DNA from: JBFLYO01 sp040756745
GTDB taxonomy: Bacteria > Bacteroidota > Ignavibacteria > UBA10030 > UBA6906
DNA: 64,000 bases
Direction of reading: 5' to 3'
NCBI GenBank assembly: GCA_040756745.1
Contig: JBFLYO010000008.1
Coordinates: 1-64,000, forward strand
The notes beneath the pieces were generated by a model that was not told the origin of the DNA, searched no databases, and was given only the letters and a program-made list of their open reading frames with translations. Below are positions 1 through 9,300 of the stretch, piece after piece (position 1 is the first letter of the stretch; the number at the start of each line of letters is the position of its first letter). The position numbers and the translations under genes were made by a program.

Positions 1-275
1 GCTCTGCTGAATGTCATGTCGGCCGTGGTGCTGAACTTCTTCGCTGTGGGGTCATACATCTCTGCTGAATTGAGAAAGACCTGCCCCCGCCCCTCCTCAC
101 CCTTTCTGAACCCGCCCGCAATCAACACCCTGCCGTCGTGGAGGAGCGTAGCTGTGTGCGACGCGCGCTGCTCGCTCATGACCGCAACCGGCTTCCACGG
201 CGTCTGCCCCGGAGCGGGAGACGGGTCAAGCATCAGGAGCGAAGCGAATATGATGGTGACTCTGAAGGGACGCAC
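1..275 (-). CDS. Kelch-repeat secreted protein, N-terminal part (runs off the window)
   Basis: Reading the minus strand from a GTG at 275 gives 91 codons without a stop to the window edge, so the gene is cut off. A GGAGG ribosome binding site (complement of 281-285) lies just upstream. The N-terminus is hydrophobic (RVTIIFASLLML), like a signal peptide. It is followed by kelch-type text: SHTATLLHDGRVLIAGGF, then NSAEMYDPTAKKFSTTADM. Kelch repeats build beta-propellers, often in extracellular or galactose-oxidase-like proteins. The specific function cannot be told from this fragment. It lies downstream of AMP nucleosidase on the same strand, 22 bp away, so the two may be co-transcribed. Confidence 0.7.
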   Translation of the reverse strand, partial: MRPFRVTIIFASLLMLDPSPAPGQTPWKPVAVMSEQRASHTATLLHDGRVLIAGGFRKGEEGRGQVFLNSAEMYDPTAKKFSTTADMTFSR

Positions 276-297
276 AGGTTCCTCCGTCGCGGCGCAA

Positions 298-1068
298 TCA
301 GAACTTGAGATGCTTTACCGTCACGCCATGGTTGATCAGCTCGGAAAGCGAGTCGATGCCAATGCGGAGATGCACCTCCGAGAATTCGCGTGTCACCCGG
401 TGATCGCTCTCGGCTGTCTTGACCCCTTCGGGGACCATCGGCTGGTCGGAGACAAGCAAGAGCGCGCCGGTCGGGATCTTGTTGAAGAACCCGGCCACGA
501 AGATCGTCGCAGTCTCCATGTCGATCGCCATTGCGCGGATCCTGCGCAGGTAGTGTTTGAACCCCTCGTCGTGCTCCCACACGCGTCGGTTGGTCGTGTA
601 CACTGTACCGGTCCAGTAATCCCGACGGTGATTCCTGATGGTTGTGGAGATTGCCTTCTGCAGGTTGAACGCGGGGAGCGCGGGGACCTCGGGGGGAAAA
701 TAGTCGGCCGAAGCACCCTCCCCCCGTATGGCGGCGATGGGGAGGATGAGGTCCCCCAGCTTGTTGTTGCGTTTCAGGCCGCCGCACTTGCCGAGGAAGA
801 GGCACGCTTTGGGCTTCACTGCGCCCAGGAGGTCCATCACTGTCGCGGCATTGGCGCTTCCCATGCCGAAGTTGATGATCGTGATCCCGTTCGCCGTGGC
901 GTTGATCATCGGCTTGCCCCCACCGCGCACGGGGACATGATGCCAGGCGCCGAACTTCTCCACGTAGTTGGTAAAATTGACGAGCAGGATGTGCTTCGCG
1001 AATCCTTCGAGTGGCGTGCCGGTGTAGCGGGGGAGCCAGTTGGCGACGATCTGCTCTTTGGTTCTCAT
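298..1068 (-). CDS. amn: AMP nucleosidase, short form
   Basis: 256 aa protein of the purine nucleoside phosphorylase/MTAN fold. In family members it hydrolyses AMP to adenine and ribose 5-phosphate, a cytoplasmic purine salvage step. Visible features are the NFGMGSANAATVMDLL and LGKCGGLKRNNKLGDLI blocks of the nucleobase-binding core, and the AIDMETATIF motif whose Met-Glu contacts the ribose in this superfamily. The length fits the short Bacteroidota-type enzyme rather than the ~480 aa E. coli Amn. The gene is divergent from alr. A different nucleoside phosphorylase specificity is possible, but the sequence pattern favours AMP nucleosidase. Confidence 0.85.
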   Translation of the reverse strand: MRTKEQIVANWLPRYTGTPLEGFAKHILLVNFTNYVEKFGAWHHVPVRGGGKPMINATANGITIINFGMGSANAATVMDLLGAVKPKACLFLGKCGGLKRNNKLGDLILPIAAIRGEGASADYFPPEVPALPAFNLQKAISTTIRNHRRDYWTGTVYTTNRRVWEHDEGFKHYLRRIRAMAIDMETATIFVAGFFNKIPTGALLLVSDQPMVPEGVKTAESDHRVTREFSEVHLRIGIDSLSELINHGVTVKHLKF

Positions 1069-1186
1069 CAGCGAACGGGAGAGGATGTTGCAAGATACTG
1101 GTTTACGGCAAGCCAGTCAATGGCGTCACCACCAATGTCCGATGAAGTCCTTGATTGTCTCTCGTCTGCTGACGATATTCCCCGCC

Positions 1187-2311
1187 ATGCTGCTGCCTCC
1201 TCATCCCACCTGCGCCGCCATCGACCGGTCGGCGTTCCTCCACAATCTCGCATGTGTCCGTTCGTACTGCGGGAGGGAAGTGCGGATCATGGCCGTCGTG
1301 AAAGCCAATGCGTACGGCCATGGCGCCGTGGAGCTTTCCCGCGCAGCGGCATCGGCAGGGGTGGAAGCGCTTGCGGTCGCGCGGGTCGGAGAAGCGCTTG
1401 AGCTCCGACAATCCGGGATCGACCTCCCCCTGCTGACGTTCGAGCTTGCGCCGGAGGAACACCTCGCTGTCGCACTTGCGGAAGGGATCGAACTGACCGT
1501 GGGGACCGCCGTCGGCGGCGAAGCTGTGAGCAGGGCGGCGCTGCGGGCCGACCGGACAGCGAGAATCCACGTCAAGGTTGATACCGGAATGGGGCGTCTC
1601 GGCTTTGCAGTATCCCGGGCCGCCGCCGAGATCGATACCCTGCTCCGTCTCCCGCGTCTGGAACTGGCAGGCGTGTACAGCCATTTTGCGACGTCAGAAT
1701 CTCCGGACAAGTCGTTCGCGCAAACTCAGCTGGAATCGTTCCTGCGCGTGATCGACGAGCTCCGCCGGAGAACAATCAATGTCCCCCTGCGCCATATGGC
1801 CAACAGCGGGGCCATTATGACCATGCCGGAGGCACACCTCGATCTCGTCCGGCCCGGGATTATGCTGTACGGCTACGCACCGGCACCGGAAATGACCCAG
1901 CGGTTTGCCGTGCGTCCGGTCCTGTCCCTGCTCTCGTCGATCATCCAGCTCAAGACTGTGGAGTCAGGAACGAGCATTTCGTACGGAAGACGGTATGTGA
2001 CCAACCGTCGAGCGGTCATAGCGACAGTCCCTCTTGGGTACGCAGACGGTTTCCCGAGGAGTCTGACCGGGCACGCCTCGGCGCTGATCAACGGGAAACG
2101 CTATCCCGTCGTCGGGACAATCTGCATGGATCATCTGATGCTCGACCTGGGCGAACGCACGGACTGCCGCGTGGGGGACCTCGTGACGCTGATCGGCTCC
2201 GACGGGACTGAACACATCACCGCATGGGATCTCGCCACGGCAATGGGGACCATTCCGTATGAGATCACATCCATGATCTCCTCACGGGTGCCAAGAATCG
2301 CTGCGACATGA
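1187..2311 (+). CDS. alr: Alanine racemase
   Basis: PLP-dependent racemase that converts L-alanine to D-alanine for peptidoglycan. The PLP lysine is in VVKANAYGHG near residue 35. The C-terminal catalytic tyrosine region (SYGRRY) and the substrate-binding VGTICMDHLMLDLG block are present. I chose the ATG at 1187 (MLLPPHPTCAAIDRSAFLHNL) because family members start about 10 residues before the AxIDxxAxxHN motif. An in-frame ATG at 1142 would add 15 residues without homology. Length from 1187 is 374 aa, normal for the family. It is transcribed divergently from the AMP nucleosidase gene. Confidence 0.93.
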   Translation: MLLPPHPTCAAIDRSAFLHNLACVRSYCGREVRIMAVVKANAYGHGAVELSRAAASAGVEALAVARVGEALELRQSGIDLPLLTFELAPEEHLAVALAEGIELTVGTAVGGEAVSRAALRADRTARIHVKVDTGMGRLGFAVSRAAAEIDTLLRLPRLELAGVYSHFATSESPDKSFAQTQLESFLRVIDELRRRTINVPLRHMANSGAIMTMPEAHLDLVRPGIMLYGYAPAPEMTQRFAVRPVLSLLSSIIQLKTVESGTSISYGRRYVTNRRAVIATVPLGYADGFPRSLTGHASALINGKRYPVVGTICMDHLMLDLGERTDCRVGDLVTLIGSDGTEHITAWDLATAMGTIPYEITSMISSRVPRIAAT

Positions 2312-2463
2312 TGGAGGCACCCTCTCCGCAGCCCCCGGTACCGGCCGGCGTGGAAGCACTGATTGCGTTTGTCCTAGCTGTGTTGTAACGTTGCAGGACT
2401 TTTCGCTCGGATGGGACTCGGGTCAGTTGAGGGTGTGACGCGATGTACCATCTGTGTTCTACA

Positions 2464-2516
2464 CCTCTTGATCCTTGACCTCAGTCTCGATCTAGATCTC
2501 AATCTCGACCTCACCC
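2464..2516. repeat. Degenerate hexamer-like tract (CTNGAT/CTCNAC units)
   Basis: In the 412 bp gap between alr and the receiver gene there is a run of imperfect 6-bp units built from CTTGAC, CTCGAT, CTAGAT, CTCAAT and CTCGAC. It looks like a decayed simple repeat. It has no coding sense and the rest of this gap holds only the promoter given below. Confidence 0.5.
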
Positions 2517-2639
2517 CGGCGAAAACCTGCCAATCTCAGGCCTTTCTCTTGTGACGCTCGATACCGTGTGATCAAACGCAAAGGTTTCGACCAAATTTTG
2601 TGATATCATTCACGTGTAAGAAGTGCATAGTTTTCAGGT

Positions 2640-2668
2640 TTGACTCTTGGCGCGTATTTGTGCAATTT
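2640..2668 (+). promoter_or_regulatory. Candidate sigma-70-type promoter for the lone receiver gene
   Basis: TTGACT and CAATTT are separated by exactly 17 bp. The -10 ends 55 bp before the start codon at 2724. The same TTGnnT-17-TAnnTT layout recurs upstream of many genes in this window. Confidence 0.5.
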
Positions 2669-2723
2669 CTTCAGGCGGGGCTGTAGGTGAGTCAGGCAGG
2701 CGCCGCCAGAGAGGGTTTTCTCA

Positions 2724-3185
2724 ATGACTATACTTGTTGTCGATGACGAGCCGGAGTACCGGCTGATCATGCGCAGCGTCCTGATGACCGAAGGATGGGA
2801 TGTCCTCCTTGCCGAGAACGGGGAGGAGGGGATGGCCAAACTGCACGAGTCGAAAGTCGACCTGGTGATCTCCGATATCTACATGCCGATCATGGACGGC
2901 ATCAAGTTTCACCGGACGGTCCGGGGCACCCCGGCGTTCGAGAAACTCCCCTTCCTGTTTGTCTCGGCATACGACGACCAACACACGCTCGATGCGGTGA
3001 AGGATCCACGATACGACGGATTCCTCAGGAAGGCGCGGCCGGTCGAGGAACTCCTCGAATGGATCACCTACCTGACCATGCCGGAGGAAAAACGTGCGAA
3101 GCTTCCTCCGGGAGGGACACGGTCCAAGCTCTCGACCCAGATCCGCTTCGGCTCGCGCGGGGGTTCAGGGACGCCGATCCTCTAA
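2724..3185 (+). CDS. Single-domain response regulator (CheY-like)
   Basis: 153 aa. Residues 1-120 form a receiver domain: acidic pair D7-D8, phospho-acceptor D51 in LVISDIYMP, and the conserved Ser/Thr position as Ser in FLFVSAYDD. The usual Lys-Pro is changed to KARP (LRKARPVEEL), so Lys is present but not directly followed by Pro. The last ~30 residues are basic, Gly/Ser-rich and look disordered, with no DNA-binding domain. It probably relays phosphate to a partner by protein contact. No kinase is adjacent, and the nearest is the hybrid kinase at 6.3 kb. A strong terminator follows, so it is likely monocistronic. Confidence 0.85.
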   Translation: MTILVVDDEPEYRLIMRSVLMTEGWDVLLAENGEEGMAKLHESKVDLVISDIYMPIMDGIKFHRTVRGTPAFEKLPFLFVSAYDDQHTLDAVKDPRYDGFLRKARPVEELLEWITYLTMPEEKRAKLPPGGTRSKLSTQIRFGSRGGSGTPIL

Positions 3186-3209
3186 GCGCAGAAACGTTTC
3201 GTACACTCT

Positions 3210-3249
3210 GCAGCCGCATAGTTCCCGGGATGCGGCTGCACTGTTTTTT
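3210..3249 (+). terminator. Rho-independent terminator
   Basis: A perfect 10-bp stem (GCAGCCGCAT at 3210-3219 with ATGCGGCTGC at 3230-3239) is followed within 5 nt by a run of six T. It ends the receiver transcript. Confidence 0.9.
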
Positions 3250-3318
3250 CTTCTCCTCCGAATTCCGTATCTTGCTCTGTGCAGGCCCACCGTTTATCCG
3301 CCGACGAAACTCACATCT

Positions 3319-4353
3319 ATGACCGATCACATCAGGAAACCCGCCGTTCTCGTCACCGGAGCGAACGGCGAAATGGGGCACGGCCTCATCGACCGCCTCA
3401 CGCGCGAAGATTCCCATAGTATCATCGCCATCGACGTCCGACCCGTGGATGAGGAGCTGAAGCCGAAATGCACGGCAGTCATCGTCGGCGACATCCTCGA
3501 CCAGCGGTTGATGGAGCGGCTCCAGAGCGAGTATGAGATCCACACGATCTATCATCTTGCCGCGCTTCTCTCCACCCGGGCGGAGTTCACGCCGGAAGCG
3601 GCGCACCGGGTCAATGTTGAAGGCACAATGTATCTTCTGAGACTCGCAGTCGAACAGTCACGGTGGCACGGTGCCACGGTAAGGTTTCTCTTCCCCAGCT
3701 CCATCGCTGTGTACGGACTCCCCGATCTCGCAACGAAGAACCGGCTCGGCAAGGTCAGGGAAACCGACTGGACAATGCCGATCACGATGTACGGCTGCAA
3801 CAAACTGTACTGCGAGCATCTCGGCCGGTACTATTCCCGCCACTACCGGCAACTGGCGGCGGACACGGAGAAGCGCGGGGGGGTTGACTTCCGGGCCATA
3901 CGCTTCCCGGGACTGATCAGCGCAGTTACTGTGCCGAGCGGCGGGACGAGCGACTACGTGCCGGAGATGCTCCATACCGCTGCCCAGGGGAAACAGTATA
4001 TCTGCTTCGTCAGGGAGGACGCCAGGATCCCTTTTCTTGCCATGCCCGACGCCATCACCGCCCTCCTGGCGCTGGAGGCCGCGCCGGCCTCAAACCTCAC
4101 CCAGTGCGTCTATAATATCGGCAACTTCAGTCCCTCGGCCGGAGAATTCCGCGAAATCGTCGCACGCGACTTCAAGGATGCTGCAATCACGTTCAGGCCC
4201 GATGACAAGCGGCAGGCGATCGTGGATTCGTGGCCGCAGGATGTGGACGATTCCGCGGCGCGCCGCGACTGGGGGTACTCCCCGGCGTATGACCTGCGCC
4301 GGGCCTTCGCGGACTATTTGATCCCCGGCATCAGGAATCTTTATGGAGTGTAG
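3319..4353 (+). CDS. NAD-dependent epimerase/dehydratase, L-threonine 3-dehydrogenase-like
   Basis: 344 aa extended SDR. The nucleotide-binding motif TGANGEMG is at residues ~14-21 and the catalytic Tyr-x-x-x-Lys is in MYGCNKLYCEH. Several blocks match SDR-type threonine dehydrogenase: RFPGLIS, SGGTSDY, a CFVREDARIPFLAMPDA segment, and RQAIVDSWPQDVDDSAARRDW near the C-terminus. That enzyme oxidises L-threonine to 2-amino-3-ketobutyrate with NAD. I chose the ATG at 3319 because residues encoded upstream (from 3094) show no homology and overlap the previous gene's terminator. The stop overlaps the M28 peptidase start by 11 bp, suggesting translational coupling. No kbl (glycine C-acetyltransferase) is nearby, so the substrate is inferred from motifs only. 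Confidence 0.8.
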   Translation: MTDHIRKPAVLVTGANGEMGHGLIDRLTREDSHSIIAIDVRPVDEELKPKCTAVIVGDILDQRLMERLQSEYEIHTIYHLAALLSTRAEFTPEAAHRVNVEGTMYLLRLAVEQSRWHGATVRFLFPSSIAVYGLPDLATKNRLGKVRETDWTMPITMYGCNKLYCEHLGRYYSRHYRQLAADTEKRGGVDFRAIRFPGLISAVTVPSGGTSDYVPEMLHTAAQGKQYICFVREDARIPFLAMPDAITALLALEAAPASNLTQCVYNIGNFSPSAGEFREIVARDFKDAAITFRPDDKRQAIVDSWPQDVDDSAARRDWGYSPAYDLRRAFADYLIPGIRNLYGV

Positions 4354-5758
4354 CCCCTTCCGCCGGAGACCCGTCGTTCGGGTCGTGCTCCTCTTGTTCG
4401 GGGCGCTCCTGTCGGTCGGCGTGTTGTCGGCCCAGGAACAGGACGCCGCCGCGCGTCATCGTGAAGTGCTCCGCCGGATCCTGAACGAAGGGTTGATGCA
4501 TCCGGAGGCGTTCGACATGCTTGCGGAGCTCACAGCAAGGGCCGGGCATCGTCTGAGCGGATCACCGGGGGCTGCAACGGCAGTGGAGCTTGCGGCCCGC
4601 ATGATGCGAGCCAAGGGGCTGCAACGCGTGCGGCTCGAAAACGTCATGGTCCCCCGCTGGGAGCGCGGTCCGGTGGAACGCGCGTCGATTCTGATGCACG
4701 ACGGCCGCCCGCGACGGCTGGCTATCTGCGCTCTGGGAGGAAGCATTGCAACCCCCCCGGGAGGGATCACAGCGGAGGTCGTGGAGGTCAGGAGCTTCGA
4801 TGAGTTGAAACAGCTCGGCACGTCAACCCGCGGGAAGATCATCTTCTTCAACCGTCCGATGGACCCGACGCTATTGAACACGTTCGAGGCGTATGGCAGG
4901 GCCGTTAACCAGCGGAGCAGGGGAGCGGTGGAAGCAGCCAGGGCGGGGGGAGTCGCTGCACTCGTGCGCTCTATGACGCTTGCGCTCGATGACGTACCCC
5001 ACACCGGCGGGATGGGATATGCCGATGACCTCCCGAAGCTCCCCGGAGCCGCCGTCAGCACTCGTGGGGCCAACCTCCTGAGCGAACTCCTGAAAAAGCG
5101 GAAGCACGTTCGCCTGAACCTTGAACTCTCCTGCAACACCTACCCAGACGCTCCCTCCCACAATGTCCTGGGTGAAATCACCGGAACGGAGAGGCCCGAC
5201 GAGGTCATTGTGGTCGGGGGGCATCTCGACAACTGGGACAAGGGGCAGGGCGCTCATGACGACGGCGCAGGGTGCGTGCAGGCCATAGAAGCTCTCAACC
5301 TGCTCAGGAAAGCTGGCGTTCGCCCCCGGCGGACGATCCGTGCGGTCCTCTTTATGAACGAAGAGAACGGACTGCGGGGAGGGAAGGCCTACGCAGCAGA
5401 TGAGGCGCGCCGTGGAGAAAGACATGTCGCCATGATCGAATCGGATCGCGGAGGTTTTGTGCCGCGCGGGGTAACGACGGACAGCGACACCTCAGTGCTC
5501 GGGAAGCTCCTCCGGTGGCAGCCGCTCTTCGAATCGTTCGGAGCCGGCCGGCTGGCGGCGGGACCAAGCGGCGTAGATATTTCCCCAATGGTGGCGAAGG
5601 GGGTGCCGGGATTCGGCCTTGATGTTGAGACCCATCGATACTTCGACTACCACCACTCCGATAACGACACGCTCGACAAAGTAAATCCACGGGAGCTCGA
5701 GCTGGGGGCGATCGTGGAGGCGCTCCTCTGCTACCTTATTTCCGAGGAAGGGCTGTAA
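4343..5758 (+). CDS. Secreted M28-family zinc metallopeptidase (carboxypeptidase Q-like)
   Basis: 471 aa with an N-terminal signal peptide (hydrophobic VVRVVLLLFGALLSVGVLSA, cleavage near AQEQ). Residues ~110-270 look like an inserted PA domain. The M28 zinc site follows: H and D in GGHLDNWDKGQGAHDDGAG, the Glu pair in MNEENGLRGG, an Asp in ESDRGG, and the last His in YHHSDNDTLDKV. Such enzymes remove amino acids or dipeptides outside the cytoplasm. The start overlaps the end of the SDR gene. Confidence 0.88.
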   Translation: MECSPFRRRPVVRVVLLLFGALLSVGVLSAQEQDAAARHREVLRRILNEGLMHPEAFDMLAELTARAGHRLSGSPGAATAVELAARMMRAKGLQRVRLENVMVPRWERGPVERASILMHDGRPRRLAICALGGSIATPPGGITAEVVEVRSFDELKQLGTSTRGKIIFFNRPMDPTLLNTFEAYGRAVNQRSRGAVEAARAGGVAALVRSMTLALDDVPHTGGMGYADDLPKLPGAAVSTRGANLLSELLKKRKHVRLNLELSCNTYPDAPSHNVLGEITGTERPDEVIVVGGHLDNWDKGQGAHDDGAGCVQAIEALNLLRKAGVRPRRTIRAVLFMNEENGLRGGKAYAADEARRGERHVAMIESDRGGFVPRGVTTDSDTSVLGKLLRWQPLFESFGAGRLAAGPSGVDISPMVAKGVPGFGLDVETHRYFDYHHSDNDTLDKVNPRELELGAIVEALLCYLISEEGL

Positions 5759-6342
5759 GAGCCCCGGTCGCCACCCTCATTCGCAAAATGTACGAGAATG
5801 CCCATTTTTTGACAATTTGGATGGACCCGCTGATGCGTTCAGAGCATCAGGGCTTGCCATTTTCATCGCAAAGCAATATGTTTGTGCCGGCATTACGGGT
5901 ATGTCTCACAACACCCGATCATGCATGAGACGATACAAACCTGTGTTCAGCAAAGCCCGCGCACGCCTGCAGTATGTACTTATCATCGTCAGAATGGGAG
6001 TCTCTTTAAGGTTCCGGCGGCTTATCCTTTCGATGCTCGTCTGAGCGTCCCGAGCGTCGGACTCCTTCGTTCCCCCGTTCTCATTCCACCCAGGCCAACA
6101 CCTCCCCTTCGCTCGGATTCGTGACGCAATTGATTGACTTTTTCTGCCGATTCTCATTAGTTTAGACCGAGCAAGCATTTTTCCGGGTCAACTTCACCGG
6201 TACGACATCAGACTGCTACCATCTCAGGTAATCCTTTCCCCTCCCCGATCGTTGCCTTTGTCGCGATGGGGGCGTGATCACCTTGTCCGGCGCGAAGCCC
6301 GACGCAGAACTCCCAGCAGTGTCCTTAGACTCCGAGGCAATG
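5759..6342. other. Long intergenic region before the hybrid kinase
   Basis: About 580 bp without a convincing gene. Short reading frames here have no recognisable sequence or ribosome binding site. The only feature I can support is the promoter at 6134-6162. Confidence 0.6.
6134..6162 (+). promoter_or_regulatory. Candidate promoter for the hybrid kinase
   Basis: TTGACT, 17 bp spacer, TTAGTT. It lies 180 bp upstream of the chosen start codon, which implies a long 5' leader. Confidence 0.45.
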
Positions 6343-9300
6343 ATGAGTAACGGGATTACCGCGCCCCGTTTCCCCTCAACGCTTGTGGCCGTTTTTACGC
6401 TCCTGGTCGCCTGCATCATCGTTGCCGGCTACCTCTACTACGAACAGCATCGTCGCCTGGGCAGGCGACTGGCAGAGGACGAACTCGATGCAGTCGCCGA
6501 CCTCACGCTGCAGCAGGTGAATACCTGGCGGTCGGAGCGCATGAGCGACGCAAGATTCGTCGCCGCTAACCGGGAGATCGCCGCCGAGCTGGCGCGCTTG
6601 CGTTCCCGTCGCCTCGCCGTGCAGACTCCGGTCCCGCCGCCCGAATGGATGGTGTCAATGTTCAACAACAGGCACTATGCCGGCATTGCGGCAATCGACT
6701 CATCCGGGATCCCTATCACCGGACTCCCTTCGACACCTTCGGTGGTCAGGCCTCGGCTTCGGGCACTGATCAGGCAAGCAATCAGCGGAAGGGAGGTCGT
6801 CTTCTCGGACATTCAATCTGGCCCCGAGGAAAATCTCCATCTGGATATCGCGGTGCCCGTCGGTGCATCAGCAGTGCTTCTTCGCATCGACCCCGCGACA
6901 TTTCTCTACCCACTTCTTCAGTGGTGGCCCCTCCCAGCAAAGACATCGGAGACCATCCTCTTTCGCGTGGAGCGCGATTCCGTCGTTTCCATCAGTCCGG
7001 TCCGTCACGTGGCTGTCCCGCCGCTCCAGCTCCGCTTCCCGCTGTCAGACACGGTGTACCCGGCCGCGGCGGCGGGGAGGGGTGCCGACGGTATCGTCAT
7101 GGGGCGGGACTATCGGGGACACGAGGTACTCGCATCGCTCCGCCGTGTCGCTGGTTCCTCCTGGCTTCTCGTGTCAAAGGTTGATACCGAGGAGATCCTC
7201 GCCGCAAACATCGAGCGGGGGTGGCTCGTCTCCGGCCTCATCCTCGGCCTGATCCTGGCTTCCGGCGCGACGGTGATCACCGTCTGGAGGAAGCGGGAGC
7301 TGGATCACTACCGGCGTGGGCTTCAGGCCGAGGCGGAGCGCAAAGCCCTGATCCGTCATTTTGAGTACCTGACCAAACACGCGAACGACATCATCCTCCT
7401 TGCCGACGAAGGCCGCCGGGTTGTTGAGTGCAACGACACGGCACTGGCGGCGTACGGATTTTCGCGGGAAGAGATCATCGGGATGCACATCCGCGACTTC
7501 CGGGATCCGGCCGATCTCGCCGGATTCGACCTGAGCATGGCGGAACTGGATGCGAGAGGTTCACTGAACCTGGAAACGCGGCACCGCCGCAAAGACGGCA
7601 GCACGTTCCCCGTGGAGATCAGCATCAGGATCATCGTCGTCGACGGGAGGAAGTACCAGCAGGCCATCATCCGCGACATCTCCGAACGCAAGAGCGCTGA
7701 GGAGAGCATCCGCCGTCTCAATCGTGTCTATTCCCTGATCAGCAACGTGAACCAGGCGATCCTGAGGACGCGCGACCGCGGTGTGCTGTTCCGAGAAACT
7801 TGCCGCATCGCGGTGACTGACGGCGGGTTCCTCATGGCCTGGATCGGCTCCGCCGATCCGGAAACGGGGGACGTCGTGCCCATTGCCAGCGACGGGAGGG
7901 TCGACGGCTATCTCGACACGGTGAGGATCTCCGTACGGGATGTCCCTGAAGGGCGCGGCCCGACAGGTGTTGCGTTCCGGGAACGGCGCCACGTGGTTTG
8001 CAACAACACACTGCTCGATCCCGCCATGGCACCGTGGCGTGAGGCGCAGGCAGAGCGGAAGTACCGCGCGTCGGCAACCTTTCCTATCATGGTTCGCGGC
8101 GTGGCTGCGTATGCTCTCTCGCTCTACGCGGATGTACCCGGGTTCTTTGACAGCGACGAGATCCGGCTGCTCGACCAGCTCGCGCTGGACCTCGCGTATG
8201 CCCTGGAGTTTCTCGACGTCGAGCAGGAGAAGGACCATGCCGTCGCGCAGCTGCGCCGCTCGGAGGAAAAATACCGCACGTTCTTTTGGGATGACCTGAC
8301 GGGCGATTTCGTCTCGACCCCGGAAGGGAAGATCCTCGACTGCAATCCGGCGTTTGCACGGATTTTCGGTTACGCGTCGACGGAGCAAGCCATGGCGGTG
8401 GGAGCGCAGGTTCTGTATCTCGATCCGGACGCTCGCCGCGGGTTCGTGGAGCGGCTGTCGAAGGAGAAACGGATTGAGTACCTCGAGGAGGAACTCCTTC
8501 GGAGCGACGGGACGCCCGTGTACACGATCGGGACGATGGTGGGGATCTTCGACGACGATGGCAGACTCGCCGGCATCCGCGGGTACCTCTTCGACGACAC
8601 GCGCCGGAAGACGCTCGAGCAGCAACTCCGCCAGGCGCAGAAGATGGAAAGTCTGGGCACGCTCGCGGGGGGAATTGCGCATGACTTCAACAACATCCTC
8701 GGGATTATCCTCGGGCACATATCGTTTCTCGAGGCCGGGAAGAGCGCTCCCGCCCTCCTCACCAACAGCTTCGAGGCCATCACCAGGGCGGCGCAGCGGG
8801 GCGCCGGCCTGGTGCGACAGATCCTCACCTTTGCGCGGAAGACGGACGTCGCCCTCGCTCCTCTGAGCATGAATGACGCTGTCGAAGAACTGGCAAAGAT
8901 GCTCCGGGAAACCTTCCCCAAGAATATCGAGATCGTGCTGGATCTTCAGAAGGACCTGCCGGCCGTGACGATGGACCACACACAACTTCACCAGGCATTG
9001 CTGAATCTCTGCGTCAATGCGCGCGATGCCATCGTGGATCCCTCGGCCCCCACGGCGCGCAAGGGAAGAATCGTGATAGCCACGTGCGCTGCGGCAGGGA
9101 CCGAACTCCGGCAACGACTCCCCGAGGCCTCTGCAGCGCAGTACATCGGCATCAAAGTGGCTGACTCCGGTTCGGGAATGGATGAACGGACCAAACGCCG
9201 GTTGTTCGAACCGTTCTTCACGACCAAGGCACAGGGAAGAGGGACCGGACTGGGACTCTCCGTGGTCTACGGCGTCGTGCATGCGCATGACGGAGAGATC

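Noticed and set aside
16..1401. A 461-codon open frame on the plus strand at the window start
   Set aside because: It runs antisense through the AMP nucleosidase gene and overlaps alr. Its composition (many His, Arg, Cys) is that of a shadow frame.
7561..9288. A 575-codon open frame on the minus strand inside the hybrid kinase gene
   Set aside because: The plus strand encodes all domains of a clear histidine kinase here. The minus frame is a third-position GC artefact.
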